This document shows positions 17,859 to 25,063 of a stretch of DNA of 25,114 nt, piece by piece (position 1 is the first letter of the stretch; every line of letters begins with the position of its first letter). The position numbers and the translations under genes are program-made. The notes beneath the pieces were generated by a model that did no database searches, was not told the DNA's origin, and worked only from the letters and a program-made list of their open reading frames with translations. Origin of the DNA: Fimbriimonas sp. (lineage in GTDB: Bacteria > Armatimonadota > Fimbriimonadia > Fimbriimonadales > Fimbriimonadaceae); assembly GCA_030447945.1 (NCBI GenBank), contig JAUJNV010000006.1, forward strand, positions 1 through 25,114, read 5' to 3'.

Positions 17859-18755
17859 ATGAAAACCATTGTCGGCGTGGACTCCACCGGCCTCTACCGG
17901 CCCGCTCTCAACCTCCTTTCGCGGCTGAACTTCGAGAACCAGCGCGTGCACCTGCTCCACGTCGGCGAGCAGATCCCCCTCATGATGCCCCTCACGCCGG
18001 GAGGAGGCGAGTTTCCCGTGGCGCAGCTCGAAGAAGAGGAGCGGGAGGCCGGACAGGCACTCCTCGAGCGCACGGTGGGCGAGGCCTCGGAATGTGGTCT
18101 CCCGGCCGAAGCCTCCTACGACATCGGCAACCCCGCCCACTGCCTGATCGCCACCGCGGACCGTGAGGAGGCCGGCCTCGTCGCCGTGGGAGCGGCCCGG
18201 AAGGGCAAATACGGCAGCTTCTTCCTGGGTAGCGTTGGCCGTGGGCTCGTGATCGGTGCGCACCAGTCGGTGCTCGTCGTGAAGGGGGACGTGGAAGCAG
18301 ACGGTGGAGTCAAAGCAGTCCTGGCGACGGACCACTCGGAGTACGCCAACCGCTGCGTCGACCACCTCCTGAGCCTGCGGCCCCGGGGGATCGAAAGCAT
18401 CACAGTCGTGACCGCGACCGACGCGGATAGCCTCGAAGATCTCGCGAGGCGCTACGCCCGGATCCATGGCGACAGCGATGAAGAGCGGCAGTACACGGAA
18501 GGGCTGGCCAAACTTGGGAGTGCGGTAGCGGACAAGTTCAAGGCGCAAGGTTGCGATGCGGACTTCAGGGTCATGAAAGGCCAGCCTCAAGAGGCCATCC
18601 GACAAGCTATGGAGGAAAAGCGGGCAGACCTCCTCATCTTGGGCGCCCAAGGGCACGGCTTCATGGAGCGCCTCATGATCGGCAGCTTCTCACTGCAGCA
18701 GGTGGTGGCCGAGCCGCACTCCACGCTCATCGTGCGGCTTCAAAGCGGCGGCTGA
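17859..18755 (+). CDS. Tandem-domain universal stress protein (UspA family)
   Basis: The 298-residue product has two consecutive Usp folds. The first begins MKTIVGVDSTGLYRPALNLL and contains LVAVGAARKGKYGSFFLGSVG. The second begins near AVLATDHSEYANRCVDHLL and ends LLILGAQGHGFMERLMIGS. The second domain carries the exact ATP-binding spacing G-x2-G-x9-G-S; in the first the spacing is disturbed, so perhaps only the second binds nucleotide. Usp proteins are cytoplasmic stress-linked proteins with poorly defined biochemistry. The start at 17859 is favoured over an ATG at 17823 because AGGAG sits 5 nt before it and the first strand (KTIVGVD) follows at once. It lies between ilvA and the ilv leader region, with its own 3' repeat. 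Confidence 0.9.
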   Translation: MKTIVGVDSTGLYRPALNLLSRLNFENQRVHLLHVGEQIPLMMPLTPGGGEFPVAQLEEEEREAGQALLERTVGEASECGLPAEASYDIGNPAHCLIATADREEAGLVAVGAARKGKYGSFFLGSVGRGLVIGAHQSVLVVKGDVEADGGVKAVLATDHSEYANRCVDHLLSLRPRGIESITVVTATDADSLEDLARRYARIHGDSDEERQYTEGLAKLGSAVADKFKAQGCDADFRVMKGQPQEAIRQAMEEKRADLLILGAQGHGFMERLMIGSFSLQQVVAEPHSTLIVRLQSGG

Positions 18756-18781
18756 CGAGTACGGAGCTAGCGGCGAAGCGG

Positions 18782-18879
18782 CTGTAGTCGCAGGCTCCGT
18801 GCCTGCGGGGGCGTTTAGGCAGGAGCCCAAGCTGCCGGTTAGCCATATGCCCACGCAGGCACTGAGCTTGCGACTACAG
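18782..18879. repeat. Inverted repeat, CTGTAGTCGCAGGCTC family
   Basis: Arms at 18782-18807 and 18854-18879 match at 24 of 26 positions when folded and flank a 46-nt spacer. Each arm runs CTGTAGTCGCA(A/G)GCTC to TGCCTGCG. It follows the usp stop by 26 nt and precedes the ilv leader. The paired ends resemble a dispersed palindromic element, and the position would also suit a terminator for the upstream unit. Confidence 0.7.
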
Positions 18880-18929
18880 GCCCTACGGACCTATCCGTGC
18901 CATAGCGGGAACCGGTCGGTGGAAAAGTG

Positions 18930-19064
18930 ATGTATAGTAAGCGCAACGTGGTCACACGCTCCGCTGCCAGATCGAACGCCGCCGGCTCTCTCGGGAAGCC
19001 CGGGGCGCTCGTGCTTGGTATCGGCCTACTTCTTGGCGTGCTCCTTATTCGGAGCTTAGACTAA
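18930..19064 (+). CDS. Putative ilv leader peptide rich in Leu/Val/Ile near its C-terminus
   Basis: This 44-codon ORF starts at ATG 18930 ([16 protein letters not shown]...) and ends [19 protein letters not shown] before TAA at 19062-19064. Of the last 19 residues 12 are leucine, valine or isoleucine. It lies about 160 nt upstream of ilvB and directly before mutually exclusive RNA pairings and a strong hairpin, which is the layout of ilv attenuator leaders. The ribosome binding site is poor (GGTGG or GGAAAAG). TATAGT at 18932-18937 overlaps the start and could be a -10 box; translation might then begin at GTG 18948 in the same frame. The hydrophobic tail could instead be a single membrane helix of a small membrane protein. 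I consider the leader reading more likely because of the context. Confidence 0.5.
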   Translation: MYSKRNVVTRSAARSNAAGSLGKPGALVLGIGLLLGVLLIRSLD

Positions 19065-19122
19065 CCCCGGGAAGCGAGCCGAACAGACCTAGAGGGCCTT
19101 CCCGGGAACCCGGGAAGGCCCT
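18999..19122 (+). promoter_or_regulatory. Candidate ribosome-mediated attenuator of the ilvBNCD operon
   Basis: Four segments can pair in alternative ways. Segment 1 (18999-19005, CCCGGGG) can pair with segment 2 (19065-19071, CCCCGGG). Segment 2 (19066-19074, CCCGGGAAG) can pair perfectly with part of segment 3 (19098-19106, CTTCCCGGG). Segment 3 (19093-19106) pairs with segment 4 (19109-19122) as the terminator-like hairpin. Segment 2 touches the leader stop codon, so a ribosome reaching the stop would cover it and favour termination. A ribosome stalled on the Leu/Val/Ile codons would leave it free to form the antiterminator. The mechanism is inferred from known ilv and leu attenuators. Confidence 0.55.
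19093..19122 (+). terminator. Strong GC-rich hairpin, terminator arm of the ilv attenuator
   Basis: AGGGCCTTCCCGGG is followed after AA by its exact reverse complement, giving a 13-14 bp perfect stem with a tiny loop. The tail TTCGCGCTTT is only partly T-rich, so intrinsic termination may be weak or need a factor. It stands about 100 nt before ilvB. Confidence 0.6.
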
Positions 19123-19225
19123 TCGCGCTTTACGGCGAGGGGTGCCCCCGCGCGGGGAGCGTGCGCCGCGCGTGCGGCGCCGCGCCCTGACACGGCCGTC
19201 GGCCTCGGGAGGAATGGAAGCGAGG

Positions 19226-20936
19226 ATGATGAGCCGAACAGGATCGCGCGTGGTGATGGAGTCCCTGGTGAGAGAGGGGATCGATACCATCTTTGGTTAC
19301 CCAGGCGGCGTCGTGCTGCCCCTTTACGACGAAATGCTGCACTGGCCGCAGGTGCGGCACGTCCTCGTGCGGCATGAGCAGTGCGCGGCGCACATGGCGG
19401 ACGGCTATGCTCGCGCCACGGGCGACGTGGGCGTTTGCCTCGCCACGAGCGGCCCCGGCGCGACGAACCTCGTCACCGGCATCGCGACCGCGATGATGGA
19501 CAACGTGCCCATGGTCGTCCTCACCGGCCAGGTGAGCTCCTGGGCGATCGGCAAGGACGCCTTCCAGGAGACGGACATCAAAGAAGGTTACCATTCCCAT
19601 CACGAAGCACAACTACCTCGTCACGGACGTGAACGAGCTTCCCTACGTCCTCGCGGAGGCCTTCTTTCTCGCCCGCACCGGACGAAAGGGGGCCCCGTGC
19701 TGGTGGACATCCCCAAGGACGTCTTCCTCGCGACGACCGACGCCCCGTTCCCGGAGACCGTGGAGCGGCGCGGCTACCGGCTCCTGGGGTACCCTCGCCC
19801 GCGCAGATCCTCGAGGCGGCGCGGCTGATCAAGGAGGCCGAACGGCCGATCGCGATCGCGGGCGCGGGTGTGCTCCACTCCAGCGCTTCGGAAGAGCTGC
19901 TGAAGCTCGCCGAGAAGGCGCAGATCCCCGTCGCCAACTCCCCTCCTCGGCCTGGGAGCTTCCCGCGCGACCACGAGCTGTCGCTCGGCATGATGGGGAT
20001 GCACGGGAGGCCGCCAACCCTCGCGGTGCAGGACGCGGACCTCGTCATCGGCGTCGGCATCCGCTTCGGCTACCGCCTGACCGGTGCGACGAACGGCTTC
20101 GCGCCCAAAGCCAAGATCCTCCACTTCGACATGGACCCGAGTGAGGTGGGCAAGACCGTCACCCCCGTCGCCTTCGTGATCGGCGAGCTGAGGCTCTCCT
20201 CCGCGCCTTGAACGAGATCGTCGAGCCGCGCACCCACCCGGGTGGGCCGCGCAGCTCCATCAGTGGCAGCGCCAGTACCCGCTGGTCGTCCCCGAGGTCG
20301 GTTCCTCTCGCACCGTCCTCCGCGCCCTGAACGAGCACACGAAGGGCGACGCGATCGTCAGCACCGACGTCGGCCAGCACCAGATGTGGGCCGCCCAGTT
20401 CTACCGCTGCAAGCGGCCGCTCACCCTGGCTCTCCTCCGGCGGCCTCGGCACGATGGGCTACGGCTTCCCGGCCGCGATGGGCGCAAAGTTCGCCGCCCG
20501 GACGCGGAGGTGTGGGCCGTCGTCGGCGACGGCGAGGTTCCAGATGACGCTGCAAGGCTGCAGACCGCCGCCGAGAACAACCTCCCCGTTCGGATCTGCC
20601 TACTGAACAACGGCTACCTCGGCATGGTCCGGCAATGGCAGGAGCTTTTCTATGACAACCGCCAGAGCCACGTCGCGATGGGCAGCCCGGACTACGGCAA
20701 GCTCGCCGACGCCTACGGCGTGAAGTTCTTCCCGCTGCTCGCGGACCGAAGACCTGGAAGAAACGCTGAAGGGAGCGACATCGCACGACGGGCCCGTTCT
20801 CTGCGAGTTCGTGATGGAGTGGAGGAGAACGTGCTGTCCAATGGTTGGACCGGGCGCCGCGAACGGCCAAAGGTCGTTATGGACCCGGATCTTGAAGCCT
20901 TCGTCGCGGGAGACGCGGACAGCGCGTCGGCGATGA
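19226..20936 (+). CDS. ilvB: Acetolactate synthase large (catalytic) subunit, broken by at least a dozen frameshifts
   Basis: The ThDP enzyme condenses two pyruvates, or pyruvate with 2-oxobutanoate, at the head of valine and isoleucine synthesis. The first frame gives [20 protein letters not shown] and [19 protein letters not shown] with the catalytic glutamate. Later frames give [81 protein letters not shown] and [18 protein letters not shown]. Shifts fall near 19585, 19686, 19795, 19938/19966, 20005/20018, 20192, 20235, 20427, 20495, 20535, 20556, 20745, 20822 and 20835. Several are compensating pairs. All landmarks are present, so I infer a functional gene with assembly indels. The start was chosen from two adjacent ATGs after GGGAGGA; the exact C-terminus is unclear. 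Confidence 0.85.
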
Positions 20937-20950
20937 TGTCCACCGAAAGC

Positions 20951-21003
20951 GTGGCCCCGGCACTCCTGCCGGTGTCTAGGCCCGGCAGGAGCGCCGGGGC
21001 CAC
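20951..21003. repeat. Palindromic repeat, CCGGCACTCC-TGCCGGTG family, copy 2
   Basis: Arms at 20951-20973 and 20981-21003 match at 21 of 23 positions around a 7-nt loop (GTCTAGG). The core is the same as in the copy at 2930-2989. It fills the gap between the end of ilvB and the start of ilvN, 11 nt before the ilvN ATG, so a stable hairpin would sit at the ilvN ribosome binding region. Confidence 0.75.
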
Positions 21004-21014
21004 GGGGGAGCCCG

Positions 21015-21497
21015 ATGAGCGGACAACACACCATCACCGCCCTCGTGCAGAACGAGGCGGGCACGATCAACCGCCTCGTCTCCCTCTTCCGCCGCCGCAG
21101 CTTCTCCCTCGGCAGCTTCAACGCAGGCGACTGCGAGGACCCCGGCTACTCCCGCCTGACGATGGTCGTCGGCGGCGACGAAGACGTTCTTAGCCAGTGC
21201 GTGAAGCAGCTCGACAAGCTCATCGACGTGATCGAAGTCGAGGACCTGCCGTTCAAGCAAAGCGTCCGCCGCGAGCTCGCCCTGATCCGCGTCGACGTCC
21301 CCAGCGGCCAGCGCACGGAGGTCATCGAGATCGTCCGCGCGTTGGGCGGCAAGGTAAGCCATCTCAACGTCTCCTCGATCACCGTCGAGTTCTCCGACGA
21401 GCCGTACAAGATCGACCACCTGATCGAGATGCTCCGGCCGTACGGAGTGGGCGAGGTGGTGCGGACGGGGCTGGTGGCCATGAGAGTGGGAGGATAA
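21015..21497 (+). CDS. ilvN: Acetolactate synthase small (regulatory) subunit
   Basis: The 160-residue protein is the regulatory partner of IlvB; in the known family it activates the catalytic subunit and confers feedback inhibition by valine. The N-terminal ACT domain has HTITALVQNEAGTINRLVSL, FRRRSFSLGSFNAG and GYSRLTMVVGGDEDVLSQ. The linker KQLDKLIDVIEVEDL and the C-terminal domain (RRELALIRVDV, VSHLNVSSITVEFSD, LIEMLRPYGVGEVVRTGLVAM) follow in normal order and length. The frame is intact, in contrast with ilvB just upstream. A GGGGGAG sequence before the ATG provides the ribosome binding site, next to a palindromic repeat. A long inverted repeat separates it from ilvC. Confidence 0.97.
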   Translation: MSGQHTITALVQNEAGTINRLVSLFRRRSFSLGSFNAGDCEDPGYSRLTMVVGGDEDVLSQCVKQLDKLIDVIEVEDLPFKQSVRRELALIRVDVPSGQRTEVIEIVRALGGKVSHLNVSSITVEFSDEPYKIDHLIEMLRPYGVGEVVRTGLVAMRVGG

Positions 21498-21499
21498 CG

Positions 21500-21661
21500 T
21501 TCCCTCCCCTTGCCCGGATGGTTCGTGCCGGGGAGGGGAGGGCGGTGGGGGTTCTGGCAAGCCTCGACTCTAGCCGACCCTAGGTAAAACACGACACTTC
21601 CGGAACCCCCACCCTGCCCTCCCCCTCCCCGGCACGAACCACCCGGGCAAGGGGAGGGGAA
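21500..21661. repeat. Long inverted repeat between ilvN and ilvC covering the ilvC ribosome binding site
   Basis: The left arm (21500-21557) and right arm (21600-21661) are near-complementary with a few mismatches or single-base gaps, around a loop of about 42 nt. Arm ends are TTCCCTCCCCTTGCCCGG and its complement; inner ends are GGGGGTTC(T/C)GG. The right arm ends in GGGGAGGGG, which is also the best ribosome binding site for ilvC. If folded in the operon mRNA it would hide that site. It could otherwise be a mobile palindromic element that happens to provide it. Confidence 0.8.
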
Positions 21662-21674
21662 TCAATTGAAGCTT

Positions 21675-22670
21675 ATGGCAAACATCTACTACGAGACAGA
21701 AACCGATCCCGAGATCATCAAGTCCCTCATCGTCGGCATCGTCGGCTACGGGAGCCAGGGACACGCGCACGCGCTGAACCTGCACGACAGCGGCGTGAAC
21801 GTCCGCGTCGGGCTCCACGAGGGCAGCGCCTCGCGCGCCAAGGCGGAGGCCGAAGGGCTGACGGTCGGGACGGTCGCCGAAGTTGCGCAGGACGCGGATG
21901 TGATCATGTTCCTCACGCCCGACGTGCCGATGGGCGCGATCTACAAGGAGGGCGTCGAGCCCCACCTTCGACCCGGCCAGACTCTCCTCTTCGCCCACGG
22001 CTTCAACGTCCACTACGGCCTCATCGCCCCTCCGCCCGAGGTGAACGTCGCGATGGTGGCGCCGAAAGGCCCCGGGCACCGGCTGCGCCATGAGGTCGTC
22101 CACGGCGCCGGGATGCCCGCGCTCGTCGCGGTCCACCAGGACGCGGACGGACGCGCGAAGGACGTTGCCCTAAGCTATGCGTGGGGCATCGGCTGCGCCC
22201 GCGCGGGGGTGCTGGAGACGACCTTTAAGGAGGAAACCGAGACGGACCTCTTCGGCGAGCAGGCGGTCCTTTGCGGCGGCCTCTCCGCGCTCATCAAGGC
22301 AGGGTTCGAGACGCTCGTCGAGGCGGGCTACCAGCCGGAAGCAGCGTATTTCGAGTGCCTGCACGAGACCAAGCTCATCGTGGACCTGCTGTACGAAGGC
22401 GGCCTCACCTACATGCGCCACTCGATCTCCGACACCGCCGAGTGGGGCGACTACACCGCTGGACCGCAGGTGATCGGCAACGAGTCGCGCGAGGCGATGC
22501 GGGAGCTGCTGCGCAACATCCAGGACGGCAGCTTCGCCAAGAAGTGGATCGAGGAGAACGAGAGCGGCCGCACGGAGCTGACGAGACACCGCGAGGTGGA
22601 GTCGAGGCACCCGATCGAGGTCGTCGGGCGCGAGCTACGTGGCATGATGCCGTTCATCAAGGCGAAGTAA
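21675..22670 (+). CDS. ilvC: Ketol-acid reductoisomerase, class I (NADP-dependent family)
   Basis: This enzyme isomerises and reduces acetolactate or acetohydroxybutyrate to the dihydroxy acids of valine and isoleucine synthesis. The 331-residue length is that of class I. The N-terminal Rossmann domain has [20 protein letters not shown] with the glycine-rich dinucleotide loop, then APKGPGH. The knotted C-terminal domain has [18 protein letters not shown] with the magnesium-binding D and E, and [17 protein letters not shown] with the further conserved glutamates. The segment [14 protein letters not shown] is slightly unusual for the family, but the frame is intact. ATG 21675 matches the usual MAxIYY start. 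A TTG at 21666 in the same frame has the better ribosome-site spacing (6 nt from GGGGAGGGG), so it may be used. It overlaps the next gene by one base. Confidence 0.96.
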   Translation: MANIYYETETDPEIIKSLIVGIVGYGSQGHAHALNLHDSGVNVRVGLHEGSASRAKAEAEGLTVGTVAEVAQDADVIMFLTPDVPMGAIYKEGVEPHLRPGQTLLFAHGFNVHYGLIAPPPEVNVAMVAPKGPGHRLRHEVVHGAGMPALVAVHQDADGRAKDVALSYAWGIGCARAGVLETTFKEETETDLFGEQAVLCGGLSALIKAGFETLVEAGYQPEAAYFECLHETKLIVDLLYEGGLTYMRHSISDTAEWGDYTAGPQVIGNESREAMRELLRNIQDGSFAKKWIEENESGRTELTRHREVESRHPIEVVGRELRGMMPFIKAK

Positions 22671-23221
22671 TGCCCCTCCCCGCCGCCCTGCTCACGATCA
22701 TCACGAACAGCGCTCCAACGTTCGTCATCCAGGGCGCGCGCTACGCGTGGTCGAAGATGCCGTGGGCGAAGGACGCTCGCAAGGTCGAGACGGTCGAGCG
22801 CAAGATCGCGGTCCTCGTGGACCACGCCTCGGAGCTCGCCCGCAGCGTGCCCCTGGACAAGATCGACCCGCAGCTCGACCGCCTGATGAAGGGGTTCTAC
22901 GAGGATCTGCGTTCCGAAGGGATCGAGCCGGGCGACGCGGAGCGGGTTCTGGAGAGCGTCAGGGCGCAGATCCGCTCGACCATCTTGCACCCCCTACAGG
23001 ACCTAAGTCGTATCCAGTCGCGACTTGAGCTGCTGGAGCGCGAGGGCCTTGAGCAGAACGACCGGCTCCAGCAGCTCGAGGCGTGGCGCGAGGAGACTTT
23101 GGCTCAGCGGAGCGCGTCCGCGCGACAGGTCCAGGTTCTCCAAGTTCTCCTTGCGGTTGCCCTTAGCTTGGCGGGCGTCTCGATCCTTCTCAGCATTCTC
23201 TTCTTCACCCGATCTTCCTAG
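22670..23221 (+). CDS. Unknown coiled-coil protein with one C-terminal membrane helix, inside the ilv operon
   Basis: I do not recognise this 183-residue protein. Its ATG overlaps the ilvC stop (TAATG) and its stop lies 2 nt before the ilvD start, so it is translated from the same mRNA and probably coupled. Residues 1-25 are mildly hydrophobic (PAALLTIITNSAPTFVIQGA). Residues about 35-150 are charged and helical, with a likely coiled coil at 109-150 (LSRIQSRLELLEREGLEQN and onward). Residues 155-179 form a strong transmembrane helix (LLAVALSLAGVSILLSILFF), leaving only a few residues outside. The topology suggests a tail-anchored cytoplasmic domain. The neat fit between two biosynthetic genes suggests a real gene. 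A role near the dehydratase or in membrane tethering would be speculation. Confidence 0.75.
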   Translation: MPLPAALLTIITNSAPTFVIQGARYAWSKMPWAKDARKVETVERKIAVLVDHASELARSVPLDKIDPQLDRLMKGFYEDLRSEGIEPGDAERVLESVRAQIRSTILHPLQDLSRIQSRLELLEREGLEQNDRLQQLEAWREETLAQRSASARQVQVLQVLLAVALSLAGVSILLSILFFTRSS

Positions 23222-23223
23222 CC

Positions 23224-25000
23224 ATGAGCAGCCACGACCCCCGCCAGCACTCCCGCGTCATCACCGAAGGCGTGGACAAAACCGCCAACCGCGCCATGCT
23301 CCGCGCCATGGGCTTGGGCGACAAGGAGCTTGCGCAACCCTTTGTCGGCGTCGCCACCGTCTGGAGCGAGGCCACGCCCTGCAACGTCAACCTGGACGCC
23401 CAAGGGATCGCCGTCGCCGAAGCCGTGAAAGAGGCGGGGGCGACGCCGCGACGGTTTAACACGATCACCGTGAGCGATGGCATCGCGATGGGGCACCAGG
23501 GGATGAAGGCGAGCCTGGCCACCCGGGAGATCATCGCTGACTCCGTCGAGCTGATGATGCTCGGGCACGGCTACGACGGGCTCGTGGGCGTCACGGGGTG
23601 CGACAAGAGCCTGCCGGGGATGCTCATGGCGATGGCGCGCCTCGACCGCCCGAGCGTCTTCGTCTACGGCGGCACGATCCTCCCGGGACGGCACAAGGGG
23701 CGGGACACGACGATCCAGGACGCCTTCGAGGCCGCGGGCGCCTTCGCGGCGGGCAAGATCGGCGAGAGGAGCGCCACGCCATCGAGTGCTCCGTCTGCCG
23801 GCGCGGGCGCATGCGGGGGCCAGTTCACAGCGAACACGATGGCCTGCGTGGCGGAGGCGCTCGGCATGGCGCTGCCGGGGTCGACGTCGCCTCCTGCGGA
23901 GGAGGCATTGGGCGTTGAGGCGTTGGGCGTTGGGGAGAGTGATCCCAACCCCACCCCCCAACGCCCGTCCCGCCTTCCTCGCAGCCGCCGGCCGCGCCGT
24001 GGTCGAAGCCCTTCACCGGGGACTCAAGCCGAGCGACATCCTGACACGGGCGGCGCTGGAGAACGGCGTCGCCATTGCCGCGGCGACGGGCGGCTCGACC
24101 AACGTTGCGCTCCACCTCCCCGCCATCGCGCACGAGCTCGGCATCCCGCTCACGCTCGACGATATCCATGAGATCAGTGCCCGCACCCCCATCCTCGCCG
24201 ACTTGCGGCCCGGCGGGCGGTACGTGATGCTCGACCTTCACCGGGTGGGTGGCGTCCCCCAAGTCCTCCGGGCGATGCTGGACGGCGGGTACCTCCACGG
24301 GTATTGCATGACGGTGACCGGCAAGACGATGGCGGAAAACCTGGAGGACGTCTCGCTCACCCCAGACCAGGACGTGGTGCGCTCTCATACCGCCCCCCTC
24401 TCTCCCACCGGAGGCCTCGCGATCCTGCGCGGCAACCTCGCCCCGGAGGGGGGCGTTATCAAGACGGCGGGCGTGAAGAATCTCCGCCACACGGGCCCCG
24501 CACGGGTGTTCGACAGCGAGGAGGAGGCGATGGCCGCGGTGCAGGCACGCCAGATCCAGAAGGGCGATGTGGTGGTCATCCGGTACGAGGGCCCGAAGGG
24601 CGGCCCCGGGATGCGGGAAATGCTGGGGGTGACCTCCGCGATCGTCGGCCAGGGTCTCGGTTACGACGTGGCCCTCATCACCGACGGCCGCTTCAGCGGC
24701 GCGACGCGCGGCCTGATGGTGGGCCACGTCGGCCCCGAGGCGCACGACGGAGGCCCCATCGCCCTCTTGCGCGACGGCGACCCCATCACCCTGGACGCGG
24801 AATACCGTGTCCTTGAAGTCGCCCTCCCCGAGGAGGAGCTGGGCGCCCGCCGCGCCGCCTGGCGTCCGAAGCAGCAGCGCCTCCACGGCGCCCTCGAGCG
24901 CTACGCCCGCCTGGTCGGCCCCGCCTGCTTGGGGGCGGTGACGCACTCGGGGGGGAAAGGCGTTGGGCGTTGGGCGTTGGGGCGGAGAGGAGATCGTTAG
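23224..25000 (+). CDS. ilvD: Dihydroxy-acid dehydratase, disrupted by frameshifts and a repeat insertion
   Basis: This iron-sulfur enzyme dehydrates the dihydroxy acids to the 2-oxo acid precursors of isoleucine and valine. The first frame has ATPCNVNL and [17 protein letters not shown] with cluster cysteines, and [21 protein letters not shown] with the third. Between about 23766 and 23805 the frame slips and returns; another frame there gives the expected HAIECSVC. After GSTSPPAE a repeat of about 61 nt (23902-23962) is inserted and the frame moves by one. The family sequence then resumes as [68 protein letters not shown] and [23 protein letters not shown]. The last residues come from a second copy of the same repeat. 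It is the last gene of the ilv operon seen here. Confidence 0.92.
23902..23962. repeat. GCGTTGGGCGTTGGG repeat element inserted within ilvD coding sequence
   Basis: About 61 nt between the codons for GSTSPPAE and [10 protein letters not shown] have no counterpart in the IlvD family. They consist of tandem GCGTTGGGCGTTG units followed by AGAGTGATCC and a complementary AACCCCACCCCCCAACGCCC, so the element can partly fold on itself. The same units occur at 24949-25063. The C6 and G4 runs are places where a one-base error could restore the frame. Confidence 0.75.
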
Positions 25001-25063
25001 CCGGTGTAGAGTAAGGAGAAGCTCGCCCAACGCCGAACGCCTAACGCCCAACGCCTGCCCCCC
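24949..25063. repeat. GCGTTGGGCGTTGGG inverted repeat at the 3' end of ilvD
   Basis: The left arm (24949-24984) runs G7-AAA-GGCGTTGGGCGTTGGGCG and the right arm (25024-25063) is its imperfect complement, with a spacer of about 40 nt that contains the ilvD stop (24998-25000). The left arm encodes the last residues of ilvD ([11 protein letters not shown]). It is the same family as the copy inside ilvD and may act as a transcript 3' end. Confidence 0.75.

Noticed and set aside
19142..19225. N-terminal extension of ilvB from 19142
   Set aside because: The extra residues are Arg/Pro-rich and unlike IlvB, and they overlap the terminator downstream region. The ATGs after GGGAGGA fit the family.
23895..25063. 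CRISPR array from the repeated GCGTTGGG units
   Set aside because: The units are short, directly abutting and palindromic, without regular spacers, and no cas genes are nearby.
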